Below are positions 51,234 through 63,022 of a DNA stretch of 64,000 nucleotides, piece by piece. The DNA comes from an uncultured Gammaproteobacteria bacterium (lineage in GTDB: Bacteria > Pseudomonadota > Gammaproteobacteria > Enterobacterales > Psychrobiaceae). The notes beneath the pieces were generated by a model. The model was given only the letters and a program-made list of their open reading frames with translations, had not been told where the DNA came from and did no database searches. The position numbers were made by a program, and so were the translations under genes. Position 1 is the first letter of the stretch. Every line of letters starts with the position of its first letter. The stretch is from the NCBI GenBank assembly GCA_937139475.1, contig CAKZQF010000138.1, forward strand, positions 24,192 to 88,191, given 5' to 3'.

Positions 51234-52277
51234 ATGACAAAAATAAGTAAGTTGACCAATTTGGCCCTACTGTCGGCAGGGCTCCTGACCACAAGTAACC
51301 TGGTTTTTGCGCAGCAATTTGCGATTGCCATTCATGGTGGTGCAGGCACCATTAAAAAGGAAAATTTCACCCCTGAAAAAGAAGCGGCTTATCGTGCCAA
51401 GCTTGAGCAAGCCACCAACGCAGGTTATGCCATACTTGAAGCGGGTGGTTCGAGCCTTGATGCAATAAATAAAGCGGTGAATGTACTGGAAAACTCGCCA
51501 TTATTTAATGCTGGTTTAGGTGCTGTTTATACCTATGACGGTGCGCACGAGCTGGATGCTTCAATTATGGATGGTAAAACTAAAAATGCGGGGGCGGTTG
51601 CCGGGGTAAAACATATACAAAACCCCATTAACCTTGCTCGTTTGGTCATGACTAACTCGGTGCATGTCATGCTATCAGGGGCTGGTGCAGAAGAGTTTGC
51701 ACTAGAGCAACAAATCCCGTTGATTAACAATAGCCATTTTGATACTGAGCGCCGTTACAAAGCACTGTTGAAGGCCAAAGCAAAGCTTAAGGCACTAAAA
51801 GACAAATCAAAAGCAACAAAAGACTACCAGGCAAATTATAAGCACTGGGATCAAGCTTATAAGATGGGCACCGTAGGCGCAGTAGCCGTTGATAAATCGG
51901 GCAATGTTGCAGCGGCCACCAGTACTGGTGGCATGACCGCAAAACGCTATGGCCGCATAGGTGACTCACCGGTTATTGGTGCGGGAACTTGGGCGGACAA
52001 TCAATCATGTGCGGTGTCTGCCACTGGCCATGGAGAATACTTTATCCGCTACAATGTGGCATCAGATATCTGTGCACGGGTTTTATATCAAGGCAAGTCA
52101 ATTGAACAGGCCAGTGAAGAAGTTATCTTTGGCCCAATGTTTAAAGCGGGGGGCACTGGCGGTGTGATTGTGGTGGACCCCAAAGGAAATGTTGCATTAA
52201 CCTTTAACACTAAAGGTATGTATCGCGGTTCCAGGGTATCTGGTGAGATGGCAAAAATCGCAATTTTTGAAAAATAA
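51234..52277 (+). CDS. iaaA: Isoaspartyl peptidase/L-asparaginase (N-terminal nucleophile hydrolase)
   Basis: A 347-residue exported enzyme (signal peptide MTKISKLTNLALLSAGLLTT, mature start near QQFAIAIHGGAG). It cleaves L-asparagine and beta-aspartyl dipeptides. Autoproteolysis before Thr213 in MGTVGAVAVD creates the nucleophile. Other hallmarks are the IHGGAGT start, NAGLGAVYTYDG, HELDASIMDG and the GTGGVIVVD tail. The Lys-rich linker before the cleavage site (about residues 180-200) is typical. It is a single gene divergent from fghA. Confidence 0.93.
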   Translation: MTKISKLTNLALLSAGLLTTSNLVFAQQFAIAIHGGAGTIKKENFTPEKEAAYRAKLEQATNAGYAILEAGGSSLDAINKAVNVLENSPLFNAGLGAVYTYDGAHELDASIMDGKTKNAGAVAGVKHIQNPINLARLVMTNSVHVMLSGAGAEEFALEQQIPLINNSHFDTERRYKALLKAKAKLKALKDKSKATKDYQANYKHWDQAYKMGTVGAVAVDKSGNVAAATSTGGMTAKRYGRIGDSPVIGAGTWADNQSCAVSATGHGEYFIRYNVASDICARVLYQGKSIEQASEEVIFGPMFKAGGTGGVIVVDPKGNVALTFNTKGMYRGSRVSGEMAKIAIFEK

Positions 52278-52298
52278 CAGCTCGGTGAAGGCATTTGG

Positions 52299-52339
52299 AT
52301 AAGATAGGCTTGTTTGTATTGTAAACCAGCCTATCTTAT
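52299..52339. other. Long hairpin between iaaA and cmoB
   Basis: A 12-bp perfect stem (52299-52310 with 52328-52339), with GTTT/AAAC stacking inside the loop. No T-tract on either strand, as with the hairpin at 41817-41844; it lies 22 bases after the iaaA stop and 7 before the cmoB stop. Confidence 0.6.
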
Positions 52340-52345
52340 TATCGG

Positions 52346-54116
<1,771 letters not shown>

Positions 54117-54333
54117 TTACGCTATGCGCTCATCAGTGTCTTTATTATTAATCCGTTAAATGCATTCTAAAGTTGAGTTTGGCCACATAACGCGCAACTT
54201 TTGTTAGGAAAATCATAATTTACAATAATTTTATCCCTTAGCAACTTGAATCGCTTACCTATTGGAAATTTTTTCTTTATACTATCGGCAATTTCGACAA
54301 TAGCCCTTAGGGCAACCATCAGGAAGTAAGTCA

Positions 54334-56115
54334 ATGCGCAGCCATTATTGCGGTGAAGTAAACGAATCATTAATTGGGCAACAAGTAGAACTTGTTGGTT
54401 GGATAAACAAACGACGTGATCTTGGCGGCGTGATCTTTTTAGATTTGCGTGACCGTTATGGTTTGGTTCAAGTTGTCTACGATCCAGATTTACAAGAATC
54501 GTTTGAACTAGCAAGTAGCCTGCGTAATGAGTTTTGCGTAAAAGTAACTGGTATGGTCCGTGCGCGCCCTGAGAGTCAGGTCAATAAAGATATGGTCACC
54601 GGTGGCATTGAGATTTTAGGTAAAGAACTTGAAGTTATTAATCGCAGTGAGCCACTACCACTAACCCTTGATGATCATCAAACAAACTCAGAAGAGCAAC
54701 GCTTAAAGTATCGTTACCTAGATTTGCGTCGCCCTGAAATGACACAGCGTCTTATCTTCCGTTCAAAAGTAACCGGCTATGTACGCCGTTTCCTGGAAGA
54801 TAATAATTTCTTGGATATCGAGACGCCAATTCTTACGGCTGCAACGCCTGAAGGTGCACGTGATTATTTGGTACCTAGCCGTACTCACAAAGGTAAGTTC
54901 TTTGCACTACCACAATCACCTCAGTTGTTTAAGCAGCTGCTGATGATGTCAGGTATGGATCGTTACTATCAAATTGTTAAATGTTTCCGTGATGAAGATT
55001 TGCGTGCAGATCGTCAGCCTGAGTTTACTCAGATTGATATTGAGACGTCATTTATGTCATCTGATGAAGTTCGCGCTAAGACCGAAGAATTAGTGGCTAA
55101 CTTATTTAAAGAGATGCTGAATGTTGACCTGGGCACGTTCCCAACCATGTCATACAGTGAAGCGATGCGTCGTTTTGGTTCAGACAAGCCTGACTTACGT
55201 AATCCGTTGGAGCTGGTGGACGTCGCTGACCTGTTAACCGATGTGGAGTTTAAAGTATTCTCTGGCCCTGCTAACGATCCTAAAGGGCGTGTAGCGGTAA
55301 TTTGTGTGCCGGGCGGTGCCAGTTTAAGCCGTAAAAACATCGATGACTACGGTAAGTACGTAGGCATTTATGGTGCTAAGGGGCTAGCTTGGATGAAAGT
55401 AAACGACATCGACGCTGGCATGGAAGGTATCCAATCACCGATTCTTAAGTTCCTGAATGAAGAAGTTGTTACTCAATTATTAGCGCGTACAAAGGCAAAA
55501 TCTGGTGACATTATTTTATTCGGTGCAGACTCACTTAATGTCGTCACTGAAGCGATGGGTGCATTGCGTCTAAAATTAGGTGAAGACTTAGGACTGACTA
55601 GCAACGAATGGAAACCATTATGGGTTGTTGATTTCCCAATGTTTGAAGAGGTTGATGGTCAATATCACGCGTTACATCATCCGTTTACCGCGCCGGTTGG
55701 CGTTACCGCAGAGGAGCTTGAAGCGAACCCTGCTGGTGCATTGTCTGATGCCTATGACATGGTACTTAACGGTTGTGAACTGGGCGGTGGCTCGGTGCGT
55801 ATTCATAATGCGCCAATGCAAGCCGCGGTGTTTAGAATTTTGGGTATTAGTGATGAAGAAGCGCAAGAGAAATTTGGCTTCTTACTTGAAGCACTACAAT
55901 ACGGTACGCCGCCGCATGCCGGCCTGGCCTTTGGTTTAGACCGTATTATCATGCTAATGACTGGCTCAAGCTCTATCCGTGATGTGATGGCTTTCCCTAA
56001 AACCACCACGGCAGCGTGTCCATTAACTAATGCGCCTGGTATTGCAAACGCTGCACAATTAACTGATTTGAACATTGCTTCTTTGGTTGAAGAAAAGAAA
56101 GCGAACGACGAATAA
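54334..56115 (+). CDS. aspS: Aspartyl-tRNA synthetase
   Basis: A 593-residue bacterial-type class II synthetase (E. coli AspRS 590). Order: OB-fold anticodon domain (about 1-105), catalytic core with motif 2 [19 protein letters not shown], the inserted GAD domain (about 290-415), and motif 3 [13 protein letters not shown]. The [10 protein letters not shown] segment and the C-terminal [16 protein letters not shown] are also family marks. AGGAAG is eight bases upstream of the ATG. A small GCCCT/AGGGC hairpin lies at 54304-54314 in the leader; I saw no T-box. It is followed by a terminator and then ruvCAB. Confidence 0.96.
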   Translation: MRSHYCGEVNESLIGQQVELVGWINKRRDLGGVIFLDLRDRYGLVQVVYDPDLQESFELASSLRNEFCVKVTGMVRARPESQVNKDMVTGGIEILGKELEVINRSEPLPLTLDDHQTNSEEQRLKYRYLDLRRPEMTQRLIFRSKVTGYVRRFLEDNNFLDIETPILTAATPEGARDYLVPSRTHKGKFFALPQSPQLFKQLLMMSGMDRYYQIVKCFRDEDLRADRQPEFTQIDIETSFMSSDEVRAKTEELVANLFKEMLNVDLGTFPTMSYSEAMRRFGSDKPDLRNPLELVDVADLLTDVEFKVFSGPANDPKGRVAVICVPGGASLSRKNIDDYGKYVGIYGAKGLAWMKVNDIDAGMEGIQSPILKFLNEEVVTQLLARTKAKSGDIILFGADSLNVVTEAMGALRLKLGEDLGLTSNEWKPLWVVDFPMFEEVDGQYHALHHPFTAPVGVTAEELEANPAGALSDAYDMVLNGCELGGGSVRIHNAPMQAAVFRILGISDEEAQEKFGFLLEALQYGTPPHAGLAFGLDRIIMLMTGSSSIRDVMAFPKTTTAACPLTNAPGIANAAQLTDLNIASLVEEKKANDE

Positions 56116-56133
56116 TTTTTGTCAAACTTTCTT

Positions 56134-56160
56134 AAACGGGTCATTTGACCCGTTTTTTTT
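56134..56160 (+). terminator. Terminator of aspS
   Basis: Stem AAACGGGTCA/TGACCCGTTT (56134-56143 with 56146-56155) with a minimal loop, then T to 56160. Confidence 0.93.
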
Positions 56161-56176
56161 GCCAAAAATTAAAACA

Positions 56177-56211
56177 CTGTACTTGTAACCAGTGGTTTTG
56201 CTAGGTAGGAT
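56177..56211 (+). promoter_or_regulatory. ruvC promoter with a LexA-like site
   Basis: CTGT-N8-CCAG at 56177-56192 differs from the gammaproteobacterial LexA consensus CTGT-N8-ACAG at one position. It overlaps TTGTAA (56183-56188), which with a 17-base spacer precedes TAGGAT (56206-56211), a plausible promoter. SOS control of ruv genes is known in E. coli; here it is inferred. Confidence 0.5.
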
Positions 56212-56241
56212 AGTCACAACTTAATAGAGTAAAAACCGCTT

Positions 56242-56808
56242 ATGTCATTAATTTTGGGAATTGATCCCGGATCTCGCGTTGCTGGGTACGGTGTCATCAA
56301 AAAAACGGGAAACAAGCTAACTTACGTTGCTAGTGGCTGCATTCGCATAAAAGAAAAGGAATTGCCACAGCGGCTAAAGCAGGTGTTTGATGGGGTGACA
56401 CAGCTCATTGAGCAATACCAGCCCAATGAATTCGCGATTGAGCAGGTATTTATGGCGCGCAATGCGGATTCTGCGCTCAAATTGGGGCAAGCGCGTGGTG
56501 TAGCAATTGTTGCAGCGGTTAATGCACAACTACCGGTAAGCGAATATGCCGCCCGCTTAATTAAACAAGCAGTAGTTGGCACTGGCGCGGCAACAAAAGA
56601 TCAGGTTGGCCATATGGTGACCCAGCTGCTTAAGTTACCGGCTAAGCCCCAAGAAGATGCGGCTGATGCGCTTGCTATTGCGATCTGCCATGCCAATGCA
56701 AATCAGCAGCTAATTGCCGCTGTAGGCAAAGGGCGAGGGCGTACAGCAAAGTCAGACCGCACGCACTATGAAAATTTACATAATAAACAACAAAGGATTC
56801 GCTCGTGA
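56242..56808 (+). CDS. ruvC: Holliday junction resolvase RuvC
   Basis: A 188-residue endonuclease (E. coli RuvC 173) that cuts Holliday junctions. The four acidic catalytic residues are visible: Asp8 in ILGIDPGSR, Glu in FAIEQVFMA, and two Asp in [13 protein letters not shown]. The C-terminal extension [19 protein letters not shown] is basic. It starts 30 bases downstream of the LexA-like promoter. Its TGA overlaps the GTG start of ruvA (GTGA), indicating translational coupling. Confidence 0.95.
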   Translation: MSLILGIDPGSRVAGYGVIKKTGNKLTYVASGCIRIKEKELPQRLKQVFDGVTQLIEQYQPNEFAIEQVFMARNADSALKLGQARGVAIVAAVNAQLPVSEYAARLIKQAVVGTGAATKDQVGHMVTQLLKLPAKPQEDAADALAIAICHANANQQLIAAVGKGRGRTAKSDRTHYENLHNKQQRIRS

Positions 56809-57428
56809 TTGGACGCTTAAATGGCCTTGTCGCCGAAAAACAGGCACCGCTATTACTATTGGAAGTTGCAGGGGTTGGTTATGAAGTACAAATGCCGATG
56901 ACCAGTTTTTACAAAATGCCAGAACTTGGCGAAAGTGTCACCATCTACACTCATTTTGTGGTACGAGAAGATGCGCAGTTATTATACGGTTTTGCTTCTA
57001 AAGTTGAACGCGAACTGTTCCGCCAGATCATCAAAGCCAATGGTGTTGGGCCTAAACTTGGCTTAGCGATATTATCAGGGCTATCTGCTGGCCAATTTGT
57101 GCAAATAGTTAGCCAAAGTGACGCCAATGCCTTGGTGAAGTTACCGGGGATCGGTCTTAAAACTGCTGAGCGCTTGATTATTGAGCTAAAAGATCGATTG
57201 AAAAACTTCACCTTAGCACAAGATTTACAATCAACAGACTCAATGCCGTTAGATGGTGAGCTAGGCTCAACTTTTGTTGATGCCGTGGATGTAGAACAAG
57301 ATGCTATTGACGCGTTAGTGGCATTAGGTTACAAAGCAAACCAAGCCACTAAGACAGTTGGCAAAGTGAAACTTCCTGAAATGGATAGTGAAGCACTGAT
57401 TAAAGCGGCCTTAAAAGCCATGCTTTAG
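56805..57428 (+). CDS. ruvA: Holliday junction DNA helicase subunit RuvA
   Basis: A 207-residue protein (E. coli RuvA 203), a tetramer that holds four-way junctions for RuvB. The OB domain (residues 1-64, [20 protein letters not shown]), two helix-hairpin-helix motifs ([12 protein letters not shown] and [14 protein letters not shown]) and the C-terminal RuvB-binding domain ([12 protein letters not shown]) are all visible. Start GTG overlaps the ruvC stop. It lies 40 bases ahead of ruvB. Confidence 0.95.
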   Translation: MIGRLNGLVAEKQAPLLLLEVAGVGYEVQMPMTSFYKMPELGESVTIYTHFVVREDAQLLYGFASKVERELFRQIIKANGVGPKLGLAILSGLSAGQFVQIVSQSDANALVKLPGIGLKTAERLIIELKDRLKNFTLAQDLQSTDSMPLDGELGSTFVDAVDVEQDAIDALVALGYKANQATKTVGKVKLPEMDSEALIKAALKAML

Positions 57429-57468
57429 TTGATAGTGTAGTAAGCAAGATAATAAAACTGGATAGTAG

Positions 57469-58479
57469 ATGATAGAAGCAGATAGGCTGATACAGGCAGA
57501 AGAAATTAGTGGCTCAGAACATCATGTGGACCGTGCAATGCGTCCACAAATGTTGAGTGATTATACTGGGCAAACAGAAGCTAAATCGCAGCTAAGTATT
57601 TTTATAGCGGCGGCAAGGCAACGGGAAGAAGCGCTAGATCATATGCTTGTATTTGGTCCGCCAGGACTGGGTAAAACAACGCTTGCCCATATAGTGGCCA
57701 ATGAAATGGAGGTCAATGTTAAATCCACATCGGGCCCTGTGCTTGAAAAAGCTGGCGATCTTGCGGCGCTTCTGACAAACCTTGAGCATGGCGATATTTT
57801 GTTTATTGATGAAATACATCGCCTGAGCCCTGTAGTTGAAGAAATTCTGTATCCTGCAATGGAAGATTATCAACTTGATATTATGATTGGCGAAGGGCCT
57901 GCAGCCCGTTCAATCAAACTTGAATTGCCACCATTTACGCTCATCGGCGCAACAACTCGGGCTGGCTCACTAACCTCACCACTGCGTGCTCGCTTTGGCA
58001 TCCCGCTTAGGCTTGAATTTTATAATGTCGACGAGTTAAAGGACATTGTTATTCGAAGTGCAGGCAAACTGGAGGTGGAAATAGATAGCCATGGTGCCAT
58101 TGAAATCGCAAGGCGCTCGCGTGGTACGCCGCGCATTGCCAATAGATTGTTGCGCCGAGTCCGGGATTTTGCCCAAGTAAAGCACAGCGGTGCCATTGAT
58201 CAGCAAATTGCAGCAGATGCCCTAAAAGTGCTAGATGTTGATAATGAAGGCTTTGATTTTATTGATCGAAAAATGCTGCTAACGATTATTGAAAAATTTG
58301 ATGGCGGGCCAGTTGGCCTCGAAAATTTGGCGGCTGCACTAGGGGAAGATAAAGATACGCTGGAAGATGTTATTGAACCCTACCTCATCCAACAGGGATT
58401 TATTCAGCGCACCCATCGAGGCCGTATTGCGACAAGCCAAACCTATCAGCACTTTGGGCTGTTGCCTAAGCAAAACTAG
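57469..58479 (+). CDS. ruvB: Holliday junction DNA helicase ATPase RuvB
   Basis: A 336-residue AAA+ motor, the same length as E. coli RuvB (336). Walker [13 protein letters not shown], Walker [12 protein letters not shown], sensor 1 with [19 protein letters not shown], and the C-terminal winged helix with [18 protein letters not shown] are intact. It drives branch migration with RuvA. Gene order ruvC-ruvA-ruvB is compact; unlike E. coli, no gene intervenes between ruvC and ruvA. Confidence 0.96.
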   Translation: MIEADRLIQAEEISGSEHHVDRAMRPQMLSDYTGQTEAKSQLSIFIAAARQREEALDHMLVFGPPGLGKTTLAHIVANEMEVNVKSTSGPVLEKAGDLAALLTNLEHGDILFIDEIHRLSPVVEEILYPAMEDYQLDIMIGEGPAARSIKLELPPFTLIGATTRAGSLTSPLRARFGIPLRLEFYNVDELKDIVIRSAGKLEVEIDSHGAIEIARRSRGTPRIANRLLRRVRDFAQVKHSGAIDQQIAADALKVLDVDNEGFDFIDRKMLLTIIEKFDGGPVGLENLAAALGEDKDTLEDVIEPYLIQQGFIQRTHRGRIATSQTYQHFGLLPKQN

Positions 58480-58640
58480 CGGGGCGGTATCCGGTGCACC
58501 GTAAACTACCCAAAACTGGAGTAAATTGAGGCGCGTCATTATTATCGTCATTTTCTTAGCGGGTTAGCCTTGTTTAGGCTTGCCCTTATCGGCGTTATAT
58601 AGTAACTTTCAGCGTTAAAATTTGTTGTGGATTAACGTTA

Positions 58641-59042
58641 ATGGCCTTTAATTTTCCTGTAAGAGTATATTACGAAGATACCGACGCAGGTGGCGTGGTA
58701 TATCATGGGAACTATCTCAATTTTTATGAACGCGCGCGAACCGAATTTCTTCGCTCACTGGGCTTTGAACAAGATGTGTTATTGGAAAGTGACACCGCAT
58801 TCGTAGTACGCCGATGTGAAATTGATTATCTTATAGCGGCAAAATTTAACGATTACCTAACCGTGACTGTCGCCGTCAAGCAATTAAAACGTGCGAGCAT
58901 TGCTTTCCATCAACAAATAATTGATCAGAACGGGAACCTCATTAGCGAAGCAACTGTCATAGTTGTTTGCGTTAACCTTTCAAAGATGAAACCTATCGCG
59001 ATTCCAGAAAATATTACCAAGGAGCTGTTACGTGCAAGCTGA
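58641..59042 (+). CDS. ybgC: Tol-Pal system-associated acyl-CoA thioesterase
   Basis: A 133-residue hotdog-fold thioesterase (E. coli YbgC 134). The active-site segment [19 protein letters not shown] with its catalytic Asp is intact, followed by [14 protein letters not shown] and the VRRCEIDYL strand. It hydrolyses acyl-CoA or acyl-ACP, perhaps in phospholipid metabolism. Its 3' end overlaps the tolQ GTG start by 11 bases, and it leads the tol-pal operon, 161 bases downstream of ruvB. Confidence 0.94.
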   Translation: MAFNFPVRVYYEDTDAGGVVYHGNYLNFYERARTEFLRSLGFEQDVLLESDTAFVVRRCEIDYLIAAKFNDYLTVTVAVKQLKRASIAFHQQIIDQNGNLISEATVIVVCVNLSKMKPIAIPENITKELLRAS

Positions 59043-59724
59043 GATTTCTTTTATTGATTTATTTATCGAGGCGAGTTTACTTGTCCAACTTGTGATGCTG
59101 ACCCTGCTAGTTGCATCCATTGCGTCTTGGGCTGTTATTTTTCAGCGACGTAAAATATTAAAATCGGCAACTGGCGGACTAACCAAATTTGAAGACCGTT
59201 TTTGGAGTGGTGCCGACCTTTCAACGATTTACCAAGAGCTAAATGCACGGGCTAGTAGCAACACTGGCCTGGAACTATTGTTTAGTGCGGGCTTTAAAGA
59301 GTTCGCTCGTCTACGCCAATCAAGCTCATCGACCCCAGAGTCAGTGGTTGCTGGTTCCCATCGTGCCATGCGTGTTGTATTGTCGCGTGAAGTGGATCGT
59401 TTGGAAAATAACTTACCATTTTTAGCGACCGTTGGTTCTATCTCGCCTTACATTGGGCTGTTTGGTACGGTATGGGGGATCATGAACTCTTTCATTGCCC
59501 TTGGCTCAGTACAGCAAGCGACGTTGCAAATGGTGGCACCGGGTATCGCAGAGGCTCTTATCGCTACAGCAATGGGATTGTTCGCCGCTATTCCGGCCGT
59601 TATTGCTTATAATAAATTCTCAACCAGCGTTGAAAAGTTGGAAAATAGCTATGCAAACTTTATGGAAGAGTTTTCATCAATTTTACAACGTGAGGCTTAC
59701 GCCGCCAAAGCACAAGCAGGTTAG
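59032..59724 (+). CDS. tolQ: Tol-Pal system proton channel subunit TolQ
   Basis: A 230-residue inner-membrane protein, identical in length to E. coli TolQ. Three membrane segments are visible: residues about 14-35, 130-155 ([20 protein letters not shown]) and 165-190 ([20 protein letters not shown]). With TolR it forms the proton-driven motor that powers TolA. Its GTG start has GGAG seven bases upstream and lies within ybgC. tolR follows by 6 bases. Confidence 0.95.
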   Translation: MQAEISFIDLFIEASLLVQLVMLTLLVASIASWAVIFQRRKILKSATGGLTKFEDRFWSGADLSTIYQELNARASSNTGLELLFSAGFKEFARLRQSSSSTPESVVAGSHRAMRVVLSREVDRLENNLPFLATVGSISPYIGLFGTVWGIMNSFIALGSVQQATLQMVAPGIAEALIATAMGLFAAIPAVIAYNKFSTSVEKLENSYANFMEEFSSILQREAYAAKAQAG

Positions 59725-59730
59725 TTAAGT

Positions 59731-60156
59731 ATGCAATATCAACGTAAGCGCCGTCGATTAAATGCAGACATCAATGTGGTTCCCTACATCGATGTAATGC
59801 TGGTTTTACTTATCATCTTTATGGTAACTGCACCGTTGGTTGTGCAAGGGGTAAAGGTTGACTTGCCACAAGCCGCTGCGAAAGCACTACCAGAAGAATC
59901 AAAGCCGCCGTTAATTGCCTCTGTAAAGGCGGATGGCAGTTATTATTTGACGGTTGGAGATTCACCAAAGCAAGCGCTCTCACAGCAGGAGCTTGCCACG
60001 CTTGTTGCAGCACATTTACAGATGGAACCAGAAGCGCCGGTAATGGTTAAAGGCGACCGCGCGGTGCCATATGATTATATTCTTCAGCTGATGGTTACGC
60101 TACAAGAAGCCGGCGCTGGTTCGGTTGGGTTGATGACTGACCCGGTAGAGGAATAG
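59731..60156 (+). CDS. tolR: Tol-Pal system protein TolR
   Basis: A 141-residue protein (E. coli TolR 142). Its single membrane helix (about residues 18-38, VVPYIDVMLVLLIIFMVTAP) carries the proton-path Asp, preceded by the basic KRRRLNADI leader; the periplasmic domain includes VPYDYILQLMVTLQEAGA. It couples the proton flow through TolQ to TolA. tolA begins 2 bases after its stop. Confidence 0.95.
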   Translation: MQYQRKRRRLNADINVVPYIDVMLVLLIIFMVTAPLVVQGVKVDLPQAAAKALPEESKPPLIASVKADGSYYLTVGDSPKQALSQQELATLVAAHLQMEPEAPVMVKGDRAVPYDYILQLMVTLQEAGAGSVGLMTDPVEE

Positions 60157-60158
60157 CA

Positions 60159-61094
60159 ATGATCAAGCGTACTGATTTTAAAATTGCGTTGGCGCTCTCG
60201 GTGTTGTTACATGTCGTTATTATTGGCGGGTTGCTTATTGGCACATTGCTAGATGACAAGAAGGCCAAGCCTAAGCCATTGGCGGGTAATGATAAGCCGA
60301 TCGTAAAGGCTGCCGTTGTTAATGCCAGCGATGTGCAAAAACAAGTCGATAAGCTAAAACAAGCGAAGTTAGATCAGCAAAAAGCAGAAAAACAGCGTCA
60401 AGACAAACTTAAACGCGAAAAGCAGCGGATTAAAGATCTTGAACGCCAACGCAAAAAGAAGCAGGCAGAGAAAGCTGCTGCGGATAGAGCGGCTAAAAAA
60501 GCGCGTGAAAAAGCCGCCGCTGAGAAGCGTACGGCTGATAAAGCGATAAAAAAAGCGCAGGATAAGCAAAAAGCAGAAGCTGCAAAAGCTAAGCGGGCTG
60601 CAGCCGAAAGAAGAAAGCAAGAGAAGGCCGCGGCGGATGCCAAAGCAAAACGCCTTGCTGCCGAAAAGGCTGCGAAACTAAAAGCTGAAAAACTTCGCAA
60701 AGAGAAACTTAAGCGCGAGCAAGAAGCCAAAGAACGCGCTGCGCAAGAGGCAATGATTGCTGAGCAAATGGCGGCAGAGCAAGCACAAGTGAATCAAGCG
60801 AGACAACGTCGGATACTCTCTGAAATTGATAAATATACCTTGCTAATTACCGCTGCGATCCAGCGACATTGGAATGTAGATCAAAGTATGCAAGGAAAAC
60901 AGTGTGTACTTAAGATTAAGTTATCACGAAGTGGTACTGTATACAGCGTTGAGCCAATTTCAGGCGACAAATTTGTCTGTAAGTCAGCCCAGGATGCTGT
61001 CTATAAAGCAAATGTATTGCCGGTTTCAAAAGATCCTGAGGTCTATGCCAAGCTTAAAGAAATTAATTTAACGGTCCAACCCGAGTTTAACTAG
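60159..61094 (+). CDS. tolA: Tol-Pal system protein TolA
   Basis: A 311-residue protein (E. coli 421; shorter because of a shorter helical domain II). The N-terminal membrane helix contains Ser14 and His18 in SVLLHVV, the S-x3-H motif that contacts TolQR. Residues about 45-215 are a Lys/Ala/Glu-rich coiled coil that spans the periplasm, and the C-terminal domain (about 225-311; IQRHWNVDQSMQGKQCVLKI) binds TolB and Pal. GAGGAA lies five bases before the ATG. Two Cys in the last domain may form a disulfide. Confidence 0.94.
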   Translation: MIKRTDFKIALALSVLLHVVIIGGLLIGTLLDDKKAKPKPLAGNDKPIVKAAVVNASDVQKQVDKLKQAKLDQQKAEKQRQDKLKREKQRIKDLERQRKKKQAEKAAADRAAKKAREKAAAEKRTADKAIKKAQDKQKAEAAKAKRAAAERRKQEKAAADAKAKRLAAEKAAKLKAEKLRKEKLKREQEAKERAAQEAMIAEQMAAEQAQVNQARQRRILSEIDKYTLLITAAIQRHWNVDQSMQGKQCVLKIKLSRSGTVYSVEPISGDKFVCKSAQDAVYKANVLPVSKDPEVYAKLKEINLTVQPEFN

Positions 61095-61104
61095 AGTCTA
61101 ATTA

Positions 61105-62457
61105 ATGAAATTTATTCCAAAAATATTATGTATTTGTAGTGCAATTGTTAGTTTATCAAGTCATGCGACCTTAGATATCGTAATCACCGAAGGTGTGGAC
61201 AGCGCTCGTAAAGTGGCTGTGGTGCCGTTTAAATGGTTAGGGACCGGGCCTCGTCCAGAGTCTATTACTAATGTGGTCGCGAGTGATCTACGATTTAGTG
61301 GCCGCTTTAGTCCTACTGCTGTTTTTGCCATGCCACAAACACCATCTACTGACAAAGAAATTGATTATGCTGCATGGGTACCTTCTCAAATTGAAGCGAT
61401 GGTTGTCGGAACGATTAAACCATACAGTGAAGGGCGCTATATCGTTGGTTTTGAGTTAATTGACGTATTGCGAGCGCAATTAACCGGCGGTGAATCACAA
61501 ATGTTAAATGGTGGGCAGTTGGTCAATTCAAATGATCATATACTCGATTCCCGTGAAACAGTGATTAGTGCAGCCGAGTTTAGACAATATGGCCACCGAA
61601 TCAGTGATATCGTTTATGAAAAGCTGACTGGTGAGCGAGGTGCTTTTCGCACTAAGATTGCCTATGTTTTAGTGGACCGCAGTAATCCGAAATATAAGTA
61701 TCGCCTGATGATTGCCGATTTTGACGGCCACAATGAACATGAGATTTTACGCTCGAAAGAGCCATTGATGTCACCAAGCTGGTCACCAGATGGTACTAAG
61801 CTGGCTTACGTTTCTTTTGAAAACAAACGTCAGCAGGTATTTATTCAAGATATATACACGCAAAAGCGTGAAAAAGTGAGTAGTTACAAAGGGATCAATA
61901 GTGCACCAAAGTGGTCTCCTGACGGCAAAAGTCTTGCAATAGTTTTATCGAAGGATGGCAATCCTGATATCTATACACTACATTTAGCGACTAAGCGTTT
62001 AGTTCGCATCACAAAGAATCGTGCTATAGATACAGAGCCAAGTTGGTCGCCTGACGGAAATAGTTTACTATTTACTTCAGAGAGAGGTGGTAAACCACAG
62101 ATTTATCAAGTAAATTTACAAAGTAAGCGAGTTACTCGTGTGACTTTTGACGGAGAAATGAACTTAGGTGGTTCATATATTCCGGAAAATGACCAAATAG
62201 TCGTGGTTAATCGTACGCGAGGAAAGTATCATATTGCCAAACAAGGCTTGTCCTTTGGCAGTTTACAAGTTTTAACCAAAACCAGACTTGATGAGTCGCC
62301 AAGCGTTGCCCCAAATGGTGGCATGATTATTTATGGCACAATGCATCGTGGTAAACAAGTATTGGGTTTGGTGTCAATTGATGGGCGATTTAAAGCCAGG
62401 TTACCGGTGAGCGAGGGTGAAGTTAAAGCACCAGCTTGGTCGCCATTTATATTTTAA
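61105..62457 (+). CDS. tolB: Tol-Pal system beta-propeller protein TolB
   Basis: A 450-residue periplasmic protein (E. coli TolB 430) with signal peptide [20 protein letters not shown], cleavage after HA. An N-terminal alpha/beta domain (about 30-165) precedes a six-bladed propeller with repeats [42 protein letters not shown]. It links TolA and Pal. It lies 10 bases after tolA and 23 before pal. Confidence 0.95.
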   Translation: MKFIPKILCICSAIVSLSSHATLDIVITEGVDSARKVAVVPFKWLGTGPRPESITNVVASDLRFSGRFSPTAVFAMPQTPSTDKEIDYAAWVPSQIEAMVVGTIKPYSEGRYIVGFELIDVLRAQLTGGESQMLNGGQLVNSNDHILDSRETVISAAEFRQYGHRISDIVYEKLTGERGAFRTKIAYVLVDRSNPKYKYRLMIADFDGHNEHEILRSKEPLMSPSWSPDGTKLAYVSFENKRQQVFIQDIYTQKREKVSSYKGINSAPKWSPDGKSLAIVLSKDGNPDIYTLHLATKRLVRITKNRAIDTEPSWSPDGNSLLFTSERGGKPQIYQVNLQSKRVTRVTFDGEMNLGGSYIPENDQIVVVNRTRGKYHIAKQGLSFGSLQVLTKTRLDESPSVAPNGGMIIYGTMHRGKQVLGLVSIDGRFKARLPVSEGEVKAPAWSPFIF

Positions 62458-62480
62458 ATAAAAGAAAAAAGGAAACGAGA

Positions 62481-63005
62481 ATGCGTTTAAATAAAGTTGC
62501 TAAGTCTTTAGTAGTTGCGATTCCGATGTTTGCATTAGCAGCATGTGGTTCTACTTCAACTGCTGATGCGGATAGCCAACAGACTAACCAAGCTGCAGAA
62601 AACGATACTGTAGTTACTGCTCCAGTTGTAAAAGAATTAACACCAGCAGAAAAGCAACGTTTAGTGTTACAAGAACTACGTAAAGAGCATATTGTTTACT
62701 TCGACTTTGATACAGCAACTGTATCAGACACTTTTGCTGCGTTATTAGATGCACACGCTGCATATCTTCGCAACAACTCAAGCGCTACTGTATTAATAGA
62801 AGGCCATGCAGATGAGCGTGGAACGCCTGAATACAACATTGCCCTAGGCGAGCGTCGCTCTAAAGCTGTTGCTAAATACCTAGAAGGTTTAGGTGTAAAC
62901 GCTTCTCAAATCGAATCTGTAAGCTACGGTGAAGAAAAGCCGCTAGATAACAGCCGCACTGAAGCCGGTTTCTCAAAGAACCGCCGTGCAGTTTTAGTTT
63001 ACTAA
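62481..63005 (+). CDS. pal: Peptidoglycan-associated lipoprotein Pal
   Basis: A 174-residue outer-membrane lipoprotein (E. coli Pal 173). Its lipobox is LAAC with Cys22 after signal MRLNKVAKSLVVAIPMFALA. The OmpA-like domain (about 65-174) binds diaminopimelate of murein: YFDFDTATVSD, LIEGHADERGTPEYNIALGE and KNRRAVLVY are intact. The ATG at 62481 with AAGGAAA upstream is chosen over an in-frame GTG at 62436 that would lie in tolB. cpoB follows by 17 bases. Confidence 0.95.
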   Translation: MRLNKVAKSLVVAIPMFALAACGSTSTADADSQQTNQAAENDTVVTAPVVKELTPAEKQRLVLQELRKEHIVYFDFDTATVSDTFAALLDAHAAYLRNNSSATVLIEGHADERGTPEYNIALGERRSKAVAKYLEGLGVNASQIESVSYGEEKPLDNSRTEAGFSKNRRAVLVY

Positions 63006-63022
63006 TCAAAATATAAGACATC

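Noticed and set aside
60300..60830. Low-complexity Lys/Ala/Glu stretch as a possible repeat expansion or assembly error
   Set aside because: It is the normal helical domain II of TolA, and its length is within the range of the family.
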